The notes: generated by a model not told the origin, from the sequence alone. A stretch of 64,000 nt of DNA from Acridotheres tristis (GCA_037013685.1 CM072893.1:15712736-15776735); one strand, 5' to 3'. Positions 12,201 through 40,294 are shown, counted from the stretch's first letter. Translations and numbers: made by a program.

Positions 12201-15200
12201 GCCTGGCAACCAAAACATCCTCAGCAAACTCTTCCCAACAGGATTAACTTGCTGAAATTTAAATTCCTGCCAGCTTGTTTCTTCTGTTGGGCAGCAACTG
12301 AACATGAGTCCAGCACTGAGTTCCACCTGTTCCCAGCTCAGCCCTTAGCTTCCCTGATGTGTGCATGAAAGCCACTGCAGATATAAAGGGATAGGAGAAA
12401 CAGTGTCTTTTGCTTAGCTGACAGAGCAACACAGCTTCACAGCTTCTCATTAGTAAAGCTGATCCAAAGAAGTTGGTTCTTCCTTTCAGGTGACAGGCTA
12501 GTTTTGAAAATCTGCAAAGAAAACAGTGCCTTTTATTTCTGACAAAATGTGTGGGATTTGAAAAGCAGGGAGGAGAAGATCAAGCAGTGCCATGGGGTCT
12601 CACCAATTTGTTTGAATTTGTCTGTGCTATACCTGTCCTCCATCAGCACATCTTAAATCCAAAGGTTTTTCTAAACATAATTTACTCCAGTTGGACCATC
12701 CATAAACTTAAAGATTGATTTTGCTGGCTTGGCTTTCTCTTTTCACTTTTGCATGTGAACAGAATTCCATAGAAACCTCCTACCAGGCCAGTTTAAGAGT
12801 AGCACAGGACTCAGCCAGCAAACCAAGGCAATTTGAGCAGTATCCTGTCTCCCTCCACTTGAAACTGGAAACTGTACCCAAGTAAGAATTTTTTTAATGT
12901 CAGTGGTAATACCTGGATGCCCTTCTTCCTCTCTCCCAATGAATATGGTAACAATCCTAATTAAAAACCACATGAAGTAAAGCTGTTTTCTCCGAATTCA
13001 TATTTCAATTTCAAAATCCAAAGCTATCTTAGAGCAGCCAAGCAGTCTGAAACAAGTAAGCTCATGCCATACACTCCTCCCCAGCCTTTTCACCACAGGA
13101 AGGCAACAGCCTAGTGCTTAAATACAAAATTACATTTGAAGGAATTGTAACATTAACCACAGCTTCAACATGGTTTCTTTTCCAGACAGTGACTGCAGAA
13201 GACCACTGCAGGACTGATGGGATGAAAGGGTGCCTGCTGACCCGTGGAAGGCCAGCTAGAATACCTGAACTTCGCTTCCCAGTTTTGCACAAGTAAGAAG
13301 GGAAATGTAGGTAGGTGTAGAAAACCCCACAGGCAGACATGAAGTGAGGAAAGCGTTAACTGCAAGCAGTTCTTTGTTCAGTGAATACAGGTTGGTTTCC
13401 ACCAGCAGGCTGGAGTCAGTAGATGTGAAAACTTACTATAATTCTTGGAGTCTGCAGGCATCAGCTACACCAAGCTCCAGTCTAACCCTAATGACTTGGA
13501 GAAGTCATTGCATACTTTGCAAGGAGCTGGATCGTGTTTCAAAAGAGACTTTTTACAGAAATTCAGGTTTCAGCAGTGGGACAGCATGGGTAGAGTATAA
13601 CAGTGTTCTTGAACCAATGGATCATTCAAACTGAATTTCCCTTTTCCACTTTTCCACAGGCTGCCTTTGACTCTTAAGAGTGATGACACATGAATTGTAG
13701 ACTAAAAGGGGACTGTGCCAACCAAGTTTGTATAGAAAGATCACTGTTAACAACAAATTAATAAGCTGATGTATTAAAGCCTGTTAACTTTTTAAATGCA
13801 ATAAGCTGACCTGTTCTTTATCTGTTCCAAATGGCAAAAAAATGTGACATTTGAAGAACTGTTGCCTTTCATTGTAATGGTAGCTAACATGATGCTGACT
13901 TTGTGACATGTTTTAGCATGCTGAAGTTTCTCTAAAAATAATGTTACTAGAGAAATTTAATTAACTTTACTCAGTGCTGAAAAAAAATCCTAAAATCTGC
14001 CCTTGGAACAGATTCCTTTATTAAAAATAAGACAGAGCCCCACACAGTCATATTATAATCCATTTATTAGCATACCTTGTGAGCCATTGGTGTTGATCCA
14101 GGGGACATGACAGATTTGGCACTGGACTGATTTCAGAGGTATTCAGCCCTTAGTAGAAAGGGATTTTAGTAGGACTTGAGTGGGCTACTATACAAACAAG
14201 TTTCTGATGTGGAAAATTAAGTGTTTTTCCAAACAAGTGAAAATGCAGCCCAGGAGATGTGCATTAGTCCAGGTCACAGTGCCTTGTTCTACAAGGAGTA
14301 GTCCCAACTTGGTTATCACCAGAGGTGATTCTGTTTTCTCTAGCTGCAAGAAACTCCCAGTGAGTCTATCAGGATAGTGTCAAATACCACAGTGTAGTTT
14401 CATCTCTCCAAAGTTCTCATCTGATTGCTGAATATACACATAAAAATCTGTCTTCAAGTGGTCGATGAATCACTGCAGCTCTTTTAGGGTGAAGAGATTT
14501 CAGGATACAGGCTTCAGAAAGAAAGGAAGACAGACAAAAGGCAGATCTACACCTCTGTTACCCCGAGATAGCAAATACCCAACTTTCCTGGTTCCTCACC
14601 AATGCCTCCACTCATACCTTTGAGAAACTGATCTGTTATTTTCTGCTACAAGTTTACAGAGATTATAAAGATAATTGACATCCTGTCCAGGTTAATAAAC
14701 AGCTGCCTGATTAATTATAGCATAGAACATAATTCATAGAAATCATCAGAACAGTGTTCAGCCACAAAAAAGTGATAAATATTTAATCCAGCTTCAGGTG
14801 GCCAAAGTGTGAACAGGTTCGAGATTGTACCACTGCAGGCACTGCAGGCCAGGAAGACCCCAGCACTGAGGCAGCCTTTGGAGCACTGGGGTATTCTCTC
14901 AAAGAGGGAACAGCACTAAGAGCTTCTCCTTAGATCCTTACCATAGCCATGTTGCTACTCCTGCCAATGCTTCTAGCCACTCACAGTGATGTTCCCTTTC
15001 TCACACAACCATGATGTGCCACTCTGCTATGGAAAGTTCTCTCAGAGCATGCATGTGGCACAGTGCAGCCAGCAGCACCAGCTCCTGGAACCAGTGCACA
15101 TGCATTAGCCTTATCCAAAGGAATAATGCTGTGAAAGTGGATTGTCTCAGCCCTCCTTGTATGTCAGCACAGGCAAAGGTCTACACAGCCCTCCAGATGC

Positions 15201-18200
15201 TCCCTGCCCAGAGCTCCCCAGACAGACCTACAGCAATTTCTGTGAGCTCAGTGGGACTGCTGCACCTACCTGAGACACAGGGGGAACTAACCTCGGTGGG
15301 TTTTCATCCCCTTGTAGCAAGGCTGCCACCAAGACCACACTAGCAAATTTAAAACTAGCTCCAGCATAAACAGAGCACTGAAATCCCTTACAGAATTGCC
15401 TGCTATAGAAAACTGTACTCAAATAATCAGCAGGGAATACAGCCTCCCCTGGCAAACTGCGTTCAGTTGTTTACCCAAGTTTAAAGATCCATCAGAAAGA
15501 GAAGACACAGAGAAACAGTCAGCATGTTATCAGACACCCAGACAGTTTGGATTGAAGAGAGACAGAGAAGCCACAGTCTTAGAAAAGGAGCTGTCTCTAG
15601 AAAAATGCATAACAGAAAATGTAAAGCCAGGCCTCTTATTTCCTCTCGTGGCTGAGAACACAAGGACAGATGGTACTCAATAAAAACAAAAGGCAATTAA
15701 TTCAGGAACCATAAAAAGAAATTATGTGCTATGGAGAATAAAATTATAATGGTTTTCATTGCCAGAAAATACTGAGATTGAGAGCTTACTTAGACTGAAA
15801 CCAAAAAGTTTAAACATTTATATGGAAGATGAAGGCTGATTACATTAAATAGTTTTTCAAAGTTAAGGGTATAAACTCTTATACTTTAGGAATAAAAAAA
15901 GAGTGACAAAAGGATAGTGCACAGTGTTTGTACAACACCTAGAGGATTAAGTATTTGCACTTCCATTTTAAATGATGATAATAGTAATGCAAGTAATTAA
16001 TTTAAATGGGTCAAGAACAAAATTCCCCGAAAAGAAATTAAGTGTTAAAACTTGTTCAGCACAACTCACACATACTGTCTTTTGAAACATCTGCTGCTGT
16101 CCAGCATTACAAAATACAGTCCTAGGGTGACTCAGTGCTGCTCATCCAACAGGCAGTTCCAGTAAGCCTCAGTGGCAAAGCACATGAGTTTGGTTTGGGC
16201 CACAGTTGCAGGTTGAACAGTGAAGAACAACAGCTGTATCCTGAAACAGGCCAGGTCCATGGAGGAGAGTACTGACAGGCTTGCCTACAGCACCAGTAAC
16301 ATATAAAAGCAAGCAAAGGAGATTGGATACTTCCTTCCCTCCTCCTGGCTCATGTAGGACTTGAAGGGTTTTAATTACAGGGACTCTCACAGCTTTCATA
16401 GTGACAAGATCTAGGAGAAAGAAATATTTTTAACTAGAACATGGGCATTTCAGAAGACAATGCCAGGCTTGCATCTCACTTGTGTCACATGGTAATTTAT
16501 GCTAACTCCTGAATGGCCACTTGCTAAGAATAAGCTTAGGGAGATAACCTCACAGTGTCATCCTTTGGGTGTTTCTATGCCTGTTGGGGTTATGGTATAA
16601 ACTGAAAGATCAAACCAGGTTAAACTAGAGATGTGACAGTACCCAAGGCACAGAAACTCCATTTGAGCTGCTGTAGCATGCTGGCTCAGAGGAGGCTGAA
16701 GGTAAAAGTCAAATCCCTCCATGTTTCCTAGATGGGTACTGTCCCTACCAGCACAGAACTTGGCATTTAATTCCTGAGAGATAAGGAGCAGTCTGCAGCC
16801 TGCATTTAAGAGACTCTGCCAGGAGCCATAGGACAACACGGCCAGCATGGAGCCAAGCACAGTGCTGCCAAGGGATCAAGTCTGGCATTTTAAGCAGGGT
16901 TATCAGCACAAAGCTGTGCTGAAGACATTCAGCACCTCGAGAAGAGGCAGAAACAGATCAGTTTTGTCTCAAAGTCCAGTTTGCAGGGGTCCTGACATTG
17001 CGTGTTTTAAGGATTCCGACAATTCTTCATTAAAATAAAGTTTGCAAGTAGGATTTTAGAACAGTCCATTGCAAAACTGGTAGCCCAGCTATCATATAAT
17101 ACCTGGAAAGGGTAAATGAAACAGTTTAGTTTAGCCTTCACACACAAAAATCAGCCACTAAGTCAGATCAGCACCTCTACATTAAGCTAATTTCTAGAAT
17201 ACAAATTAAAACTTCAGGCAATCACTACTTCTTGAATCCAAGGCAATTTCTAGGATTCTGTCACCACATGCCCTGTAATATGACATTGCTAATCCACAGA
17301 CTGTATTCTGCCTTCTGTTCTTGCTTTGGTAATACCCAGATACTGAACACCTCAATGCAAACCTTCCAGGCAGCAGATCAGTGCCTGACCAGTTAGTGCC
17401 TACCCAAAACATACACATCTGGCACAAGTTCCATGTGTCCCATCCTATATATTAATCCTCCACATTCGAGCCCTTGGTTAGACATCAAAGCTTTTTGCTT
17501 CTCCTCCTGCACAGACCTGTCTCCTCCCTGCCTCATCTGTACACAGTGAGAAGATGCTGCACAGCACAACTGTTAAGGCACTTAGCCCTTCTGTCTATAT
17601 ATATATTTTTACTACTCAAGGATAATATACTAACTTTAAAAAGTGCTTAAGGCACAAGAGGGAACTCTATTCATTTGTTTGGATGAGACAGAAGGAAGAA
17701 ACTGTATTATTCAATAACCTCTGCTTTCTCTCAGCTTTTTGTCTGTTCAGGCTGAGAACTACAGCTTGATGATAGTGCTTGCATACCCTCAAGTTAAGTC
17801 AGTTTACTCCCACTGAGAGGAATAAAAAGAGAAAAAGTGCAAAGAAGAGAAAAAGGAAGCATGGCCCAGAGATTTCAAGGATAGGACATATTTCATCAAA
17901 GTGGGAAGCTGCTTTGCAGTGCACTTACTGTTTTTCACAAGGAGTGAATAATTTGCTTGAGGTGTATCTATACCCCAGGAGTAATTCCATGTTTCATGGA
18001 AAACTGTGAACACAAAGATATTAAAGACTAGCAGCACAAACAAAGGGCAGCTAATAACTATGATGAATAAGAGACCAGTAGGAAGTCCCCACAGTGCTGT
18101 TAGATCATGATTCAATACCTGAATGTTTGAGATTAACATTACATTTGCATTTAAATAAAAATAACATGTCTATTCAGCCACTTGAGGTCAGATTTTTGAG

Positions 18201-18900
18201 TTCTTCATAGCAATCACGAGGGCAAGAAAGCTACTGCCTCTCACACCATCAACTGATTCTGGAAGATGTTACTATAAGGCAAAAAAAAAGCCCAACCACA
18301 CATACAAACTACTATGGCAAAAAAGCAGCAATAAAACTATAGCATCTGGCAGCTGGAAATGTGTGACAGAAGATCACAGCAGGAGGGGCAAGCATCTCTT
18401 AGTCCAGGCAGACAGTCAAAAGGGATCCTATGAGAGCAGACCTACTATTCAGAAGAGAGAAGGTTCCCCCTAGAGACATAACAAGGAAGCTGAAAAACCC
18501 AACTGTTGACCTGTTCCTCAGCTCAGGTCAAATCTTCTGACTCCTGGAACAGAAGAGAGCTGTTATGAAAAAATATCTGAAGATTTCCACTATGCCAGCA
18601 CCTGGTGCCATCTTCCAAGCATCTTACCTCTCCTTGCAGCATGTTTCAACTGTCCAAACATATAACCATTAATAGATTTTCAGCAGTAGGTATACTTGTA
18701 CCATTTCTGTGTGCCAGGGCAAAGGAATAAGTGTGATTGCATTAAAGGATTCAGATATGTAGAGCAACACATACTGATCATTTTTACCACTGTGCACCTG
18801 CTTTTTCTGCTTACAGATTACAGACTAAAGTGAAACCAAAGACTTTAAAGAATCAGTCATAACTGTTTTCCTTCCAGTTCTACATTAAAATCTTTCGCCA
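6300..18900. other. Intergenic region, ZSWIM8 to neurotrypsin-like gene
   Basis: About 12.6 kb of mostly AT-rich sequence with no gene I can name. It contains a 179-codon minus-strand open frame (8945-9484) with no recognised motif. It also contains a few segments on the plus strand flanked by good splice consensus (8255-8466, 13186-13292 and a terminal segment from 13661), which are treated as findings. I saw no CR1 fragment, tRNA or rRNA here. In mammals the corresponding CHCHD1-ZSWIM8 interval is very short, so this region belongs to the expanded avian configuration. Confidence 0.6.
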
Positions 18901-19009
18901 GTGTCCAATGACAAAATAAATCTCCGTCAGTCACAAACCAGAAGCCACAGCCTTCTGCTGCGGCAGGGCAAAAGGACCATATGCTGAAATTCCTAGAGCT
19001 CAGTCATTT

Positions 19010-33332
<14,323 letters not shown>

Positions 33333-33589
33333 CCCTCGTGTACAAAGTGAGCAGAGGGTTCTTCAAGCATCACATTCTGTTTCAGCTGCCAGGGTCTGCT
33401 TTCCCACGCTAGCCGCTCCGCACCGGAGGGAGCGGGGTGCCTCTTCCATTTCTATGCAGGGAAAGGGATGTGAGGAAAGGGATCAAAGTTCCCAGCAGCA
33501 TCTTAGAATTTCACTTTCCCGTTCCACTCCCCATCTCTTCTCTTCAGAAGAGGGAAGAAGAGAGGAGATAAATAAGGGAACAGAACATG

Positions 33590-34030
33590 CCCCCGAATTT
33601 CTCTAGCACGTTGGAAGACGAGCAGAGGCGAGCACAAGCGGTGGGGCACAGCCCTCAGCCCGCTCCTCACCCGCTGTCCCCTCCTCTCCAGAGCCTCCCC
33701 CGTGCTCCAGGTACGCGCTGCTCCCAGCGCCAGCCTCCGCCTCCCCGCCCCGTCTGCCCAGCGGCGGGGCCAGCCGCCCGCTCCTCTCTCCTCTCCTGCA
33801 ATGCTCCTTCCCCGGCTGCCTTTCCCTGTCTTCCTGAGGCACAGAGGCTGCAGCACGGCAAGGAGCTGGGGCTGCGTCCTATTGCAAAGCCCCCAGCAAC
33901 AACTGGGAAAGGCAACGGCGTGTGCGCGCACATTTGCCAGAGATTAGACTTCTTGGAAGGAATCTGGACTTTATCCCCCCCACCGCTGCCTCCTCGATTA
34001 GCAGCTTGCAGCTTCCCGAGGTCAGCTCTC
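33590..34030 (-). promoter_or_regulatory. GC-rich segment upstream of the neurotrypsin-like gene
   Basis: A moderately CpG-rich block begins about 260 bases upstream of the proposed start codon, with Sp1-like GGGCGGGG-type boxes around 33745-33780 when read on the minus strand. It is the only such segment near the gene and is the likely promoter and 5' leader. No TATA box is evident. Open frames here on both strands are composition artefacts. Confidence 0.5.
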
Positions 34031-34049
34031 CTCAGATTTGAACCCAGGT

Positions 34050-37000
34050 AAATGGGACCCAGAAAACGATGTTACGCAGCTTCTAGATCTCCCCCGGAAA
34101 ACCCACAGGTGGCACAGCCCTCTCCAGGGTACGTCCCCAATTTTCAGCCCTGTATCCTGTCATCATGGGTATCGCCCCCGAGAACTTTGCCATCGAGCGG
34201 CTCCTTGACCTTGGGCTATATTTTTCCTCAATTGGCTAGGATGCTTTCCAGAGGGTTAATCATTATTGTATTACCATGAACAATCCCATCCCATGGGGGG
34301 TTTTAGTGTTTTCAGCTTGCTGGTCCTTCATATCAATCAGGGTTCAAGGCTACAAGCTTTATTAAATCTAAGAAGGCAATTGGTTCATTTGAAGCTGTTC
34401 AGTCTTGGAAATCTTTTCACATGTTCCTTGTGCTGCTTCTCAGCTCAGTCTAATGGGCATTTCCTATACTTATATTCTGACTTTGGAGCAATGAACTCAT
34501 GGTGTTCTACAGAATGAAACATGAAGGTGACCTTTAGAAATGAGCTCACTTCTGGCCAAGTCTGCTGAGTAGCACTTCCAAAGACACCTTCAGCATAAAA
34601 ACAAGGAACAGGATGCTAAAAATCTACTGACTTGACAAAAAGTCTTTTTTTTCCTTCCTTCACTTTTGCCCATTACTCACTTCTCTGGCAGTTTTGTGTT
34701 GCCTCATCCTCAGTCACTCATAAAGGCAAGGAAATTTCCCTACATGCTGGATCTTTTACAGGAGTCACTAAGTGGTAAAAAGAAGCTGTTTCTGGAGTGG
34801 ATTTGGCCAAGAATTACACTCACTTAATTAGGAGCAAATCTCCTATATCCTCACAGTCAGGGAGGCAGACGATCAGGGCAACAGGGGATGGAAATAGCTC
34901 AGATGCTACATCACACTGTAACTCTCAAGCAGCATTAGTACAAAGAAGCAGAACAAAATAAAAACACGGGACTGTGTTAGAATTTAGAACCACTTATTCC
35001 ACTGAACACACAAGGAAAGGATATACTGGAAACAAATTCTATTAGCATTCAGAGAAATTAGCTCCTTATTAGAGAATTTTGATGCTCATTCAAACTCCAT
35101 CCCATGAGACACTCCCTGTTCAAGCCTCTGATGCACAGAGTTTAACACCTCTAGCAGAAACCTGCACTGCATTTCTCTCACAGTACCTTCTAAGTTGCCT
35201 CCCACTCACGGCAAAGTTTTCCTAAATAAAGTGATTTAATAGATAAAGTAATTTTAAAGGAAACACAGACCAGTACACAAAAGCAATAGAAGTCCAAGCC
35301 TAAGTATTCACTTTCTGGAAGAATGATGAACTGGAAAGATACAGTGGGTTTTCTAGTTGTCTCCTCTCTGGCAGGTCCTGTTTTGGAACTATTTCCTTCT
35401 TACCAAGACTCTCCTGTTTTTTCTCACACATGTAATGACATTCCCTGAGAGAGGTGGATCTCAGATTCTCAAAAGCTTCTCAAAACTACTCTCCAAGGTA
35501 GAGAGGAAGACCTGAAAGGAAATTATACCAACAAAACTACAGCAGTTCATATCAGTAATGTATCTACAGATAAACATCCTGAACTTTCTTGTATGTGCAA
35601 ATTTGAAGTAAATATCTAAATCTGCTATTCAACAGTACTCACCTTCTCACCCTGATATATGCATAGTTCTATTAAGTAAGTCTATGATTCCCTACAGTCT
35701 GTCTTGATTTTGCCAGATTTTTCTGTATTGACACTTCTCAACAAGAAATGCCATCTTCTAAAGCATCCCTGCCTCTCTGGAATTCAACCTACTTCTGCCT
35801 GAACTGGCAGGACAACTATTCATGCTACCTCCACAGTGAAAGCCTAAAAGGAGTAGTTAACAGCAATCATACCCAGAGCTAGTATAATAATTAAGCTATA
35901 AGGTACAGGAATAAGATCAAGGAATTCCAGCAGATCTGCTTAAATCCTGTAAATCCGACTTAGGAGGGTAGAACAGCTAGTCAGCTTTTGTTTAATTCTT
36001 TCCTCACCACGCAATCACATACAGGTCTCTGCAGCAGTGTTCTTAACCAGCTTGCTCAACACCAGAACAGAGTTTTCTTTACCCCCCAGCAACAGCATCA
36101 TGGGGCGGTACAAGCCCCAGCTCAGAGAGAACAGTGCTGTTTCCTGTGGGTACACACACGAACTGTTAACAGAGTGATCCTCAATACGAGCATGTCAATG
36201 CATTTAAACACCCAATATAAGCTTAAGGGTGAGATACAGGAAAATGGCCAGCAGCTCAAATTGCCAAGGACAATCAGTAACTGGAGGGTTTTTGGTTAGG
36301 ACAAAAGAAGCAAAAGAATGTTCAAGTACTTTTAAAGGAAGCACTGTAACACCTGGGTGCACCTGAAAAGCATGGTTTCCTTTCAATAAATAAAAGAATT
36401 GGGACAACCTTAGCATAGCAATTTCAAGCTTATAGTAGACATATAAAAGGTTAGACAAAACCCCAAACAACTGAATTTGTGAAGCTCACCACAAAGCACT
36501 ATAAGGCAAATATACCTGTTCAGATTAGTGGGAGCTGTGCAAAATTTCAAAAGTAAAAATAGAAAAAGGTATTAAGCGTCTCTATTACAGCCTCTTATAT
36601 AAGACTGTTCTTTGCAGACACGAGAATTTGGTACATTCAGCACAGATGCAATCTGAAGAGATGCATAACTACTTCTATTCCAAGTTTTAATATGAAGAAA
36701 AATCATCATCAACAGAGATGAATCAGTTCCTCACTCCCAATCTATCTTGTATCCTCCAGAAAAGAAGGAACAGCAAGTAGTATTCCTTTTCCCAGTGTCT
36801 TCTGGACAGAAAATGCAAAATATCACAGAACCAGTGTTTTCCCAAACTCGGATGTGGATATTGTGTTCTTGCTGACACTAAGTCCTCTGAAAGACCCAAT
36901 TATGCCATAATAGCAACAAAAGGATAAGCTACCCTCTGGATAATCCACTAATGAGCCACTGTAATTAACAGCTAAGTGAATGTTGCTTTAGTAACTTGAA

Positions 37001-37800
37001 AGCCTTTACCTGACCAAAACTTTTGAGAACAGGTATCAGCCTGGGGCTCAAGAGGACTCAGCTCCAGCAAACTCTACAGCCATCTATGGGTAATTACACA
37101 GTCTGTGTATGCCTGCCTCCCCTCTTATTCTGCTTTTTCTACACACCCAAAAGAATTACTGATATAAATGGTTACAACATTAGTCCTCCAAGACACTGCA
37201 TTTTTCCCACCAATTAAGTACTGTCCCAAGAACCTGCCTGGTACTGTAGTGGAAACCATCCCTGCTTCCCCAATCAAAACTAAAAATTAATTACATCATT
37301 TCAATTATCAGTCCATGGTTGAACTCTCTCTCCCCCTTCTAGTTTTTTTACAGAAAAAATAAGAGAAAAAAGGAAAAAAAAAAGAAACATTTTGTTGTAG
37401 ATTATGAGTTGCCCAAGTTAAACACCAGCCTTGCTTTATTACAGTACAGACAAAATAATCAAACTTAAGTGGCACCACACCTGTCCCACCTGCAAATCAG
37501 AGTATCTAAATCACAAACTTCCCTGTTAAATTTGATACTTACCAATGTATTACGTATTAACAAGGCATTTTGCTGGAGATTTTTTAGAAATTCTACAGCC
37601 TTTTTTTACAGCAGTAGAAATTAAAAACATTTCAAGAGGCACCAGGTTGTGTATACATCAATGTAAGAGACAAGCCATCATTACCATCAGTACTATCAAT
37701 TCTAACTTGGCTCAGTGTTCGAGCCCAAACACTTTTTGATAGCAGCTCCAGAGCTGGGCAAGCAGCTTGCATGTGAAGAAATCATTCCCTGTTAGGAAAT
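34050..37800. other. Intergenic region, neurotrypsin-like gene to CHCHD1
   Basis: About 3.8 kb of AT-rich sequence between the 5' end of the neurotrypsin-like gene and the 3' end of CHCHD1. I see no gene, no CR1 fragment and no structural RNA in it. Purine-rich runs around 37360-37390 are simple sequence. Confidence 0.6.
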
Positions 37801-37822
37801 GCATTTACATGTATGCCTAGGT

Positions 37823-37828
37823 TTTATT
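37823..37828 (-). terminator. CHCHD1: Candidate CHCHD1 polyadenylation signal
   Basis: AATAAA on the minus strand, about 240 bases downstream of the CHCHD1 stop codon. It is the first canonical hexamer I find after the stop. The cleavage site itself cannot be placed from sequence. Confidence 0.5.
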
Positions 37829-38069
37829 TAACAGTGAAGACTCAAGTAGTTGAACAACACATTGCAGAAATCTTAACACTGCAAGACCCAAGAGTCTCAT
37901 GAACAAAATCAGCTGATACTCGAGATGGGTGGTTTTTGCTCTGGAATCAAAAGCAGGGTCAAGATCCACACATCACTTGACATCAAAAAATCACTCAACT
38001 TGACTTTCCTCTTTTTTGACCAAGACCCCAACTTTAATTGCTTGTCCACAGTCTCTTTAGTAAAGTACA

Positions 38070-40007
38070 TTATACATAACGTGTGATCTGAGGAAACCTC
38101 TTCAGCAGCTTGTTCACTTTGCTTGAAGGCAAGTTTCCCCTGGATGTCAGGGTGTCCTCATTTTGACTCTTGCGCTCTTTCTGAAAGAGAAAAAAACCCC
38201 TCAAAATATTTACTGCTGTTGATTTGCAGAGCTGATGCTCATTCCCAGAGACTATTACTAATTGTATGGGGATGTTTGCTTCAGAAGAATACTATTTCTT
38301 TAAGGAACACTTACAATAGCACTTGGCTCAATAATCACAAGCTGACGACCTTTAAACGATGCAATTAATAACTGACATCTTGTGAAGATTATATCCTTCC
38401 CTATTCTTAGTTAACGAGGATATAAACTTCTGGTAACAACCCAGATCTTTTTCTTTTTACTTTCTATTATTCTTTGATCTTTGCTTTATTCTTTGTCATC
38501 TACCAAATGAGCTGTGGATAATTTTTCACTTATGCTGTCAAACAGCATCCATAAATAACTATTTATATGACGACATGTTTACTGAAAGAAAATGGAAACC
38601 TGAAACCAGTTTAAGGACAAATTTAGTACATATAATTACCTTTAGTCTATTTGAAAATTATTTCAAGCTTGTCATATAGTATTATTATAATATGTTAATC
38701 TATAATCAGAAACCTCTAATTTTCAAACAGTATTAAATTTATTTTTCAAGAATATCTAGCCTTCTAAGTCAGAAACAGGTTGGAAAAAACCTCCAAGATC
38801 ACTGAGTCCAACCTTGACCAATGGCCACCTTGCCAACTAGATCATGATGCTAAGTGACATGTCCGGTCATTTCCTAAATGCCACCAGGGATGGTGACTCA
38901 CCACCTCCCAGGCCAGTCTGTTCCAGTGCTTCAGCACTTTTTTTTTTTTTTTCACTTTTAGTGAAAAAGTTCTTCCTGATGTTCAGTCTGAAGCTCCCCT
39001 GGCACAGCTCGAGGCCATGTCCTCTTGTCACATCACCAGTCGCCTGGGAGAAGAGGCTGACCCCCACCTGGCAACACTCTCCTTCCTGGTAGTTGTAAAG
39101 AGCAATAATGTCTCCCCTGAGCCTCTTTTCCAGACCAAACAGCCCCAGCTTCCTCAGGCCCTCCTTGTAGGAGCCTCTAGGTCCTTCATCACCTTCATTG
39201 CTTAGCTGCTCAAATGGGTCACAATCAAATTGCTCAGAGAATATTCTTCTTACTGGCACACAAAAAATGACTGGAGCCTTTCTCCTTTCCTCCTACTAGC
39301 CTTTAAGAACATAAAAGAGGCCTTAATTACTTCTGCCTTTGCCACGCAGTCATAGAACATCCTGATCTCCTTGGCACAAGGCGCGTCGTTGAAGTCATTC
39401 TGTTTCCAGCAGGCCATCATCACTGACATCTCCGTAATGCACGTTGCCTCTGGAAGGGAAAGACAACCAGAAACCTCAAGTGTTTGGGATTTCATGCTAA
39501 CACCCTCCACAGTGCATAAATCTCAAAGAATTTTAAGACGGGGTAGAGGAAGGTGAGAAAATGCATAACTAAAAACCCCAGCTTTGCTTTGGGCAGAGAA
39601 GTTGTTGCTAACATAAAGCAACAGCCCCCTGCAGCCATTCAGCATCTGACTGAATCTCTAAGGCAAAGGCAATGCTAGGACGCAACGTGTCTGACCCACG
39701 TACGACACAAACTCAGGGTTGCGGTGTGAGGAAGCGATCCTTCCCACAGACCCGGGCCCGGCCCCTCAACTCTCGCCCTGCGGAGCACGCGGCGCCACCG
39801 AGCTCTGCCGGCGGGGCGGCCCTGCCCGGGGCCCGGCCTTCCCCTCCCCTCCGCCGGGAGCTCACCTGTCCCCTGCTCCCGGCGGTTCGCCACCTTGTCG
39901 GCCAGCGCCAGCGTCCGGGTCGGGCGGAGCGTCGGGGGCCGCTTCTTGTTCCGCCACTGCCCCGACACCCAGCGGGTGACCCAGGCGGGGTAGGCGGGCG
40001 CCGCCAT
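38070..40007 (-). CDS. CHCHD1: CHCHD1 (mitoribosomal small subunit protein mS37), complete
   Basis: CHCHD1/mS37 is a small twin-CX9C protein of the mitochondrial 28S ribosomal subunit, imported and oxidatively folded in the intermembrane space. Exons are 39866-40007, 39331-39449 and 38070-38180; they join in frame to 123 residues (human 118). Exon 1 gives a basic N-terminus starting [10 protein letters not shown]. Exon 2 carries the CHCH fold: Cys51-X9-Cys61 within [13 protein letters not shown] and Cys72-X9-Cys82 within [12 protein letters not shown]. Exon 3 ends with NKLLKRFPQ, matching the conserved C-terminus, then TAA at 38072-38070. The ATG at 40007-40005 lies inside a CpG island. Intron 2 (38181-39330) has been enlarged by a CR1 element. 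Order and orientation relative to FUT11 and ZSWIM8 match human 10q22.2. Confidence 0.94.
38770..39210 (-). mobile_element. CR1 LINE fragment in CHCHD1 intron 2
   Basis: On the plus strand this reads as the reverse complement of the CR1 3' region: a GTTGGAAAAAACCTCCAAG start, GAGTCCAACC, GATGGTGACTCACCACCTCC, GAGGCCATGTCCTCTTGTC and GGTCTCCCCTGAGCC-like blocks in the usual CR1 order. The element therefore lies in the minus orientation, the same strand as CHCHD1, with its 3' end near 38770. It is a 5'-truncated copy, with a T-tract of about 13 bases at 38939-38951 interrupting it. No coding frame of the CR1 polymerase is intact. Confidence 0.85.
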
Positions 40008-40170
40008 GTCCGCGCACGGGCCCCTGGGGGCGGGGCGGGGCCGGGCCCGCCCTCCCCGGCTGCGGGAAGCCGCGCCCGGCCCGGCCCGCCCCGTCCTGCC
40101 CACCGGGCCAGCGATAGGCCGTGGACATGGAGGCACAGCACCGCTGCCGCACTGCGCGGAACCGCTCCGA
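39750..40170 (-). promoter_or_regulatory. CHCHD1: CpG island promoter of CHCHD1
   Basis: A compact CpG-dense block covers CHCHD1 exon 1 and about 160 bases upstream. It contains overlapping Sp1-type boxes (GGGGGCGGGGCGGGGCC, about 40026-40042) just upstream of the ATG and no TATA box, as expected for a housekeeping mitoribosome gene. A CR1 fragment begins about 290 bases upstream of the start codon, which limits the unique upstream promoter DNA. Confidence 0.75.
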
Positions 40171-40294
40171 CACCGCCCCAACAGGATCCGTCCAAAAACT
40201 CCTTCTGCGGCAGAAGTAACAAAGGAAAGGGCAAACACGCTTCAGCCAGAGCAGCAGAAATCATGATTGTTTCAAGTAATTCAGATGGAATTAA

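Noticed and set aside
12018..12326. Cysteine-rich minus-strand frame with a good donor near 12050
   Set aside because: No acceptor in a sensible place, no recognisable family, and the segment is locally GC-rich; splice-like sites of this quality occur by chance.
33587..34051. 154-codon plus-strand frame upstream of the neurotrypsin-like gene
   Set aside because: Proline- and arginine-rich composition artefact of the GC-rich segment; no conserved motif and competing frames on both strands.
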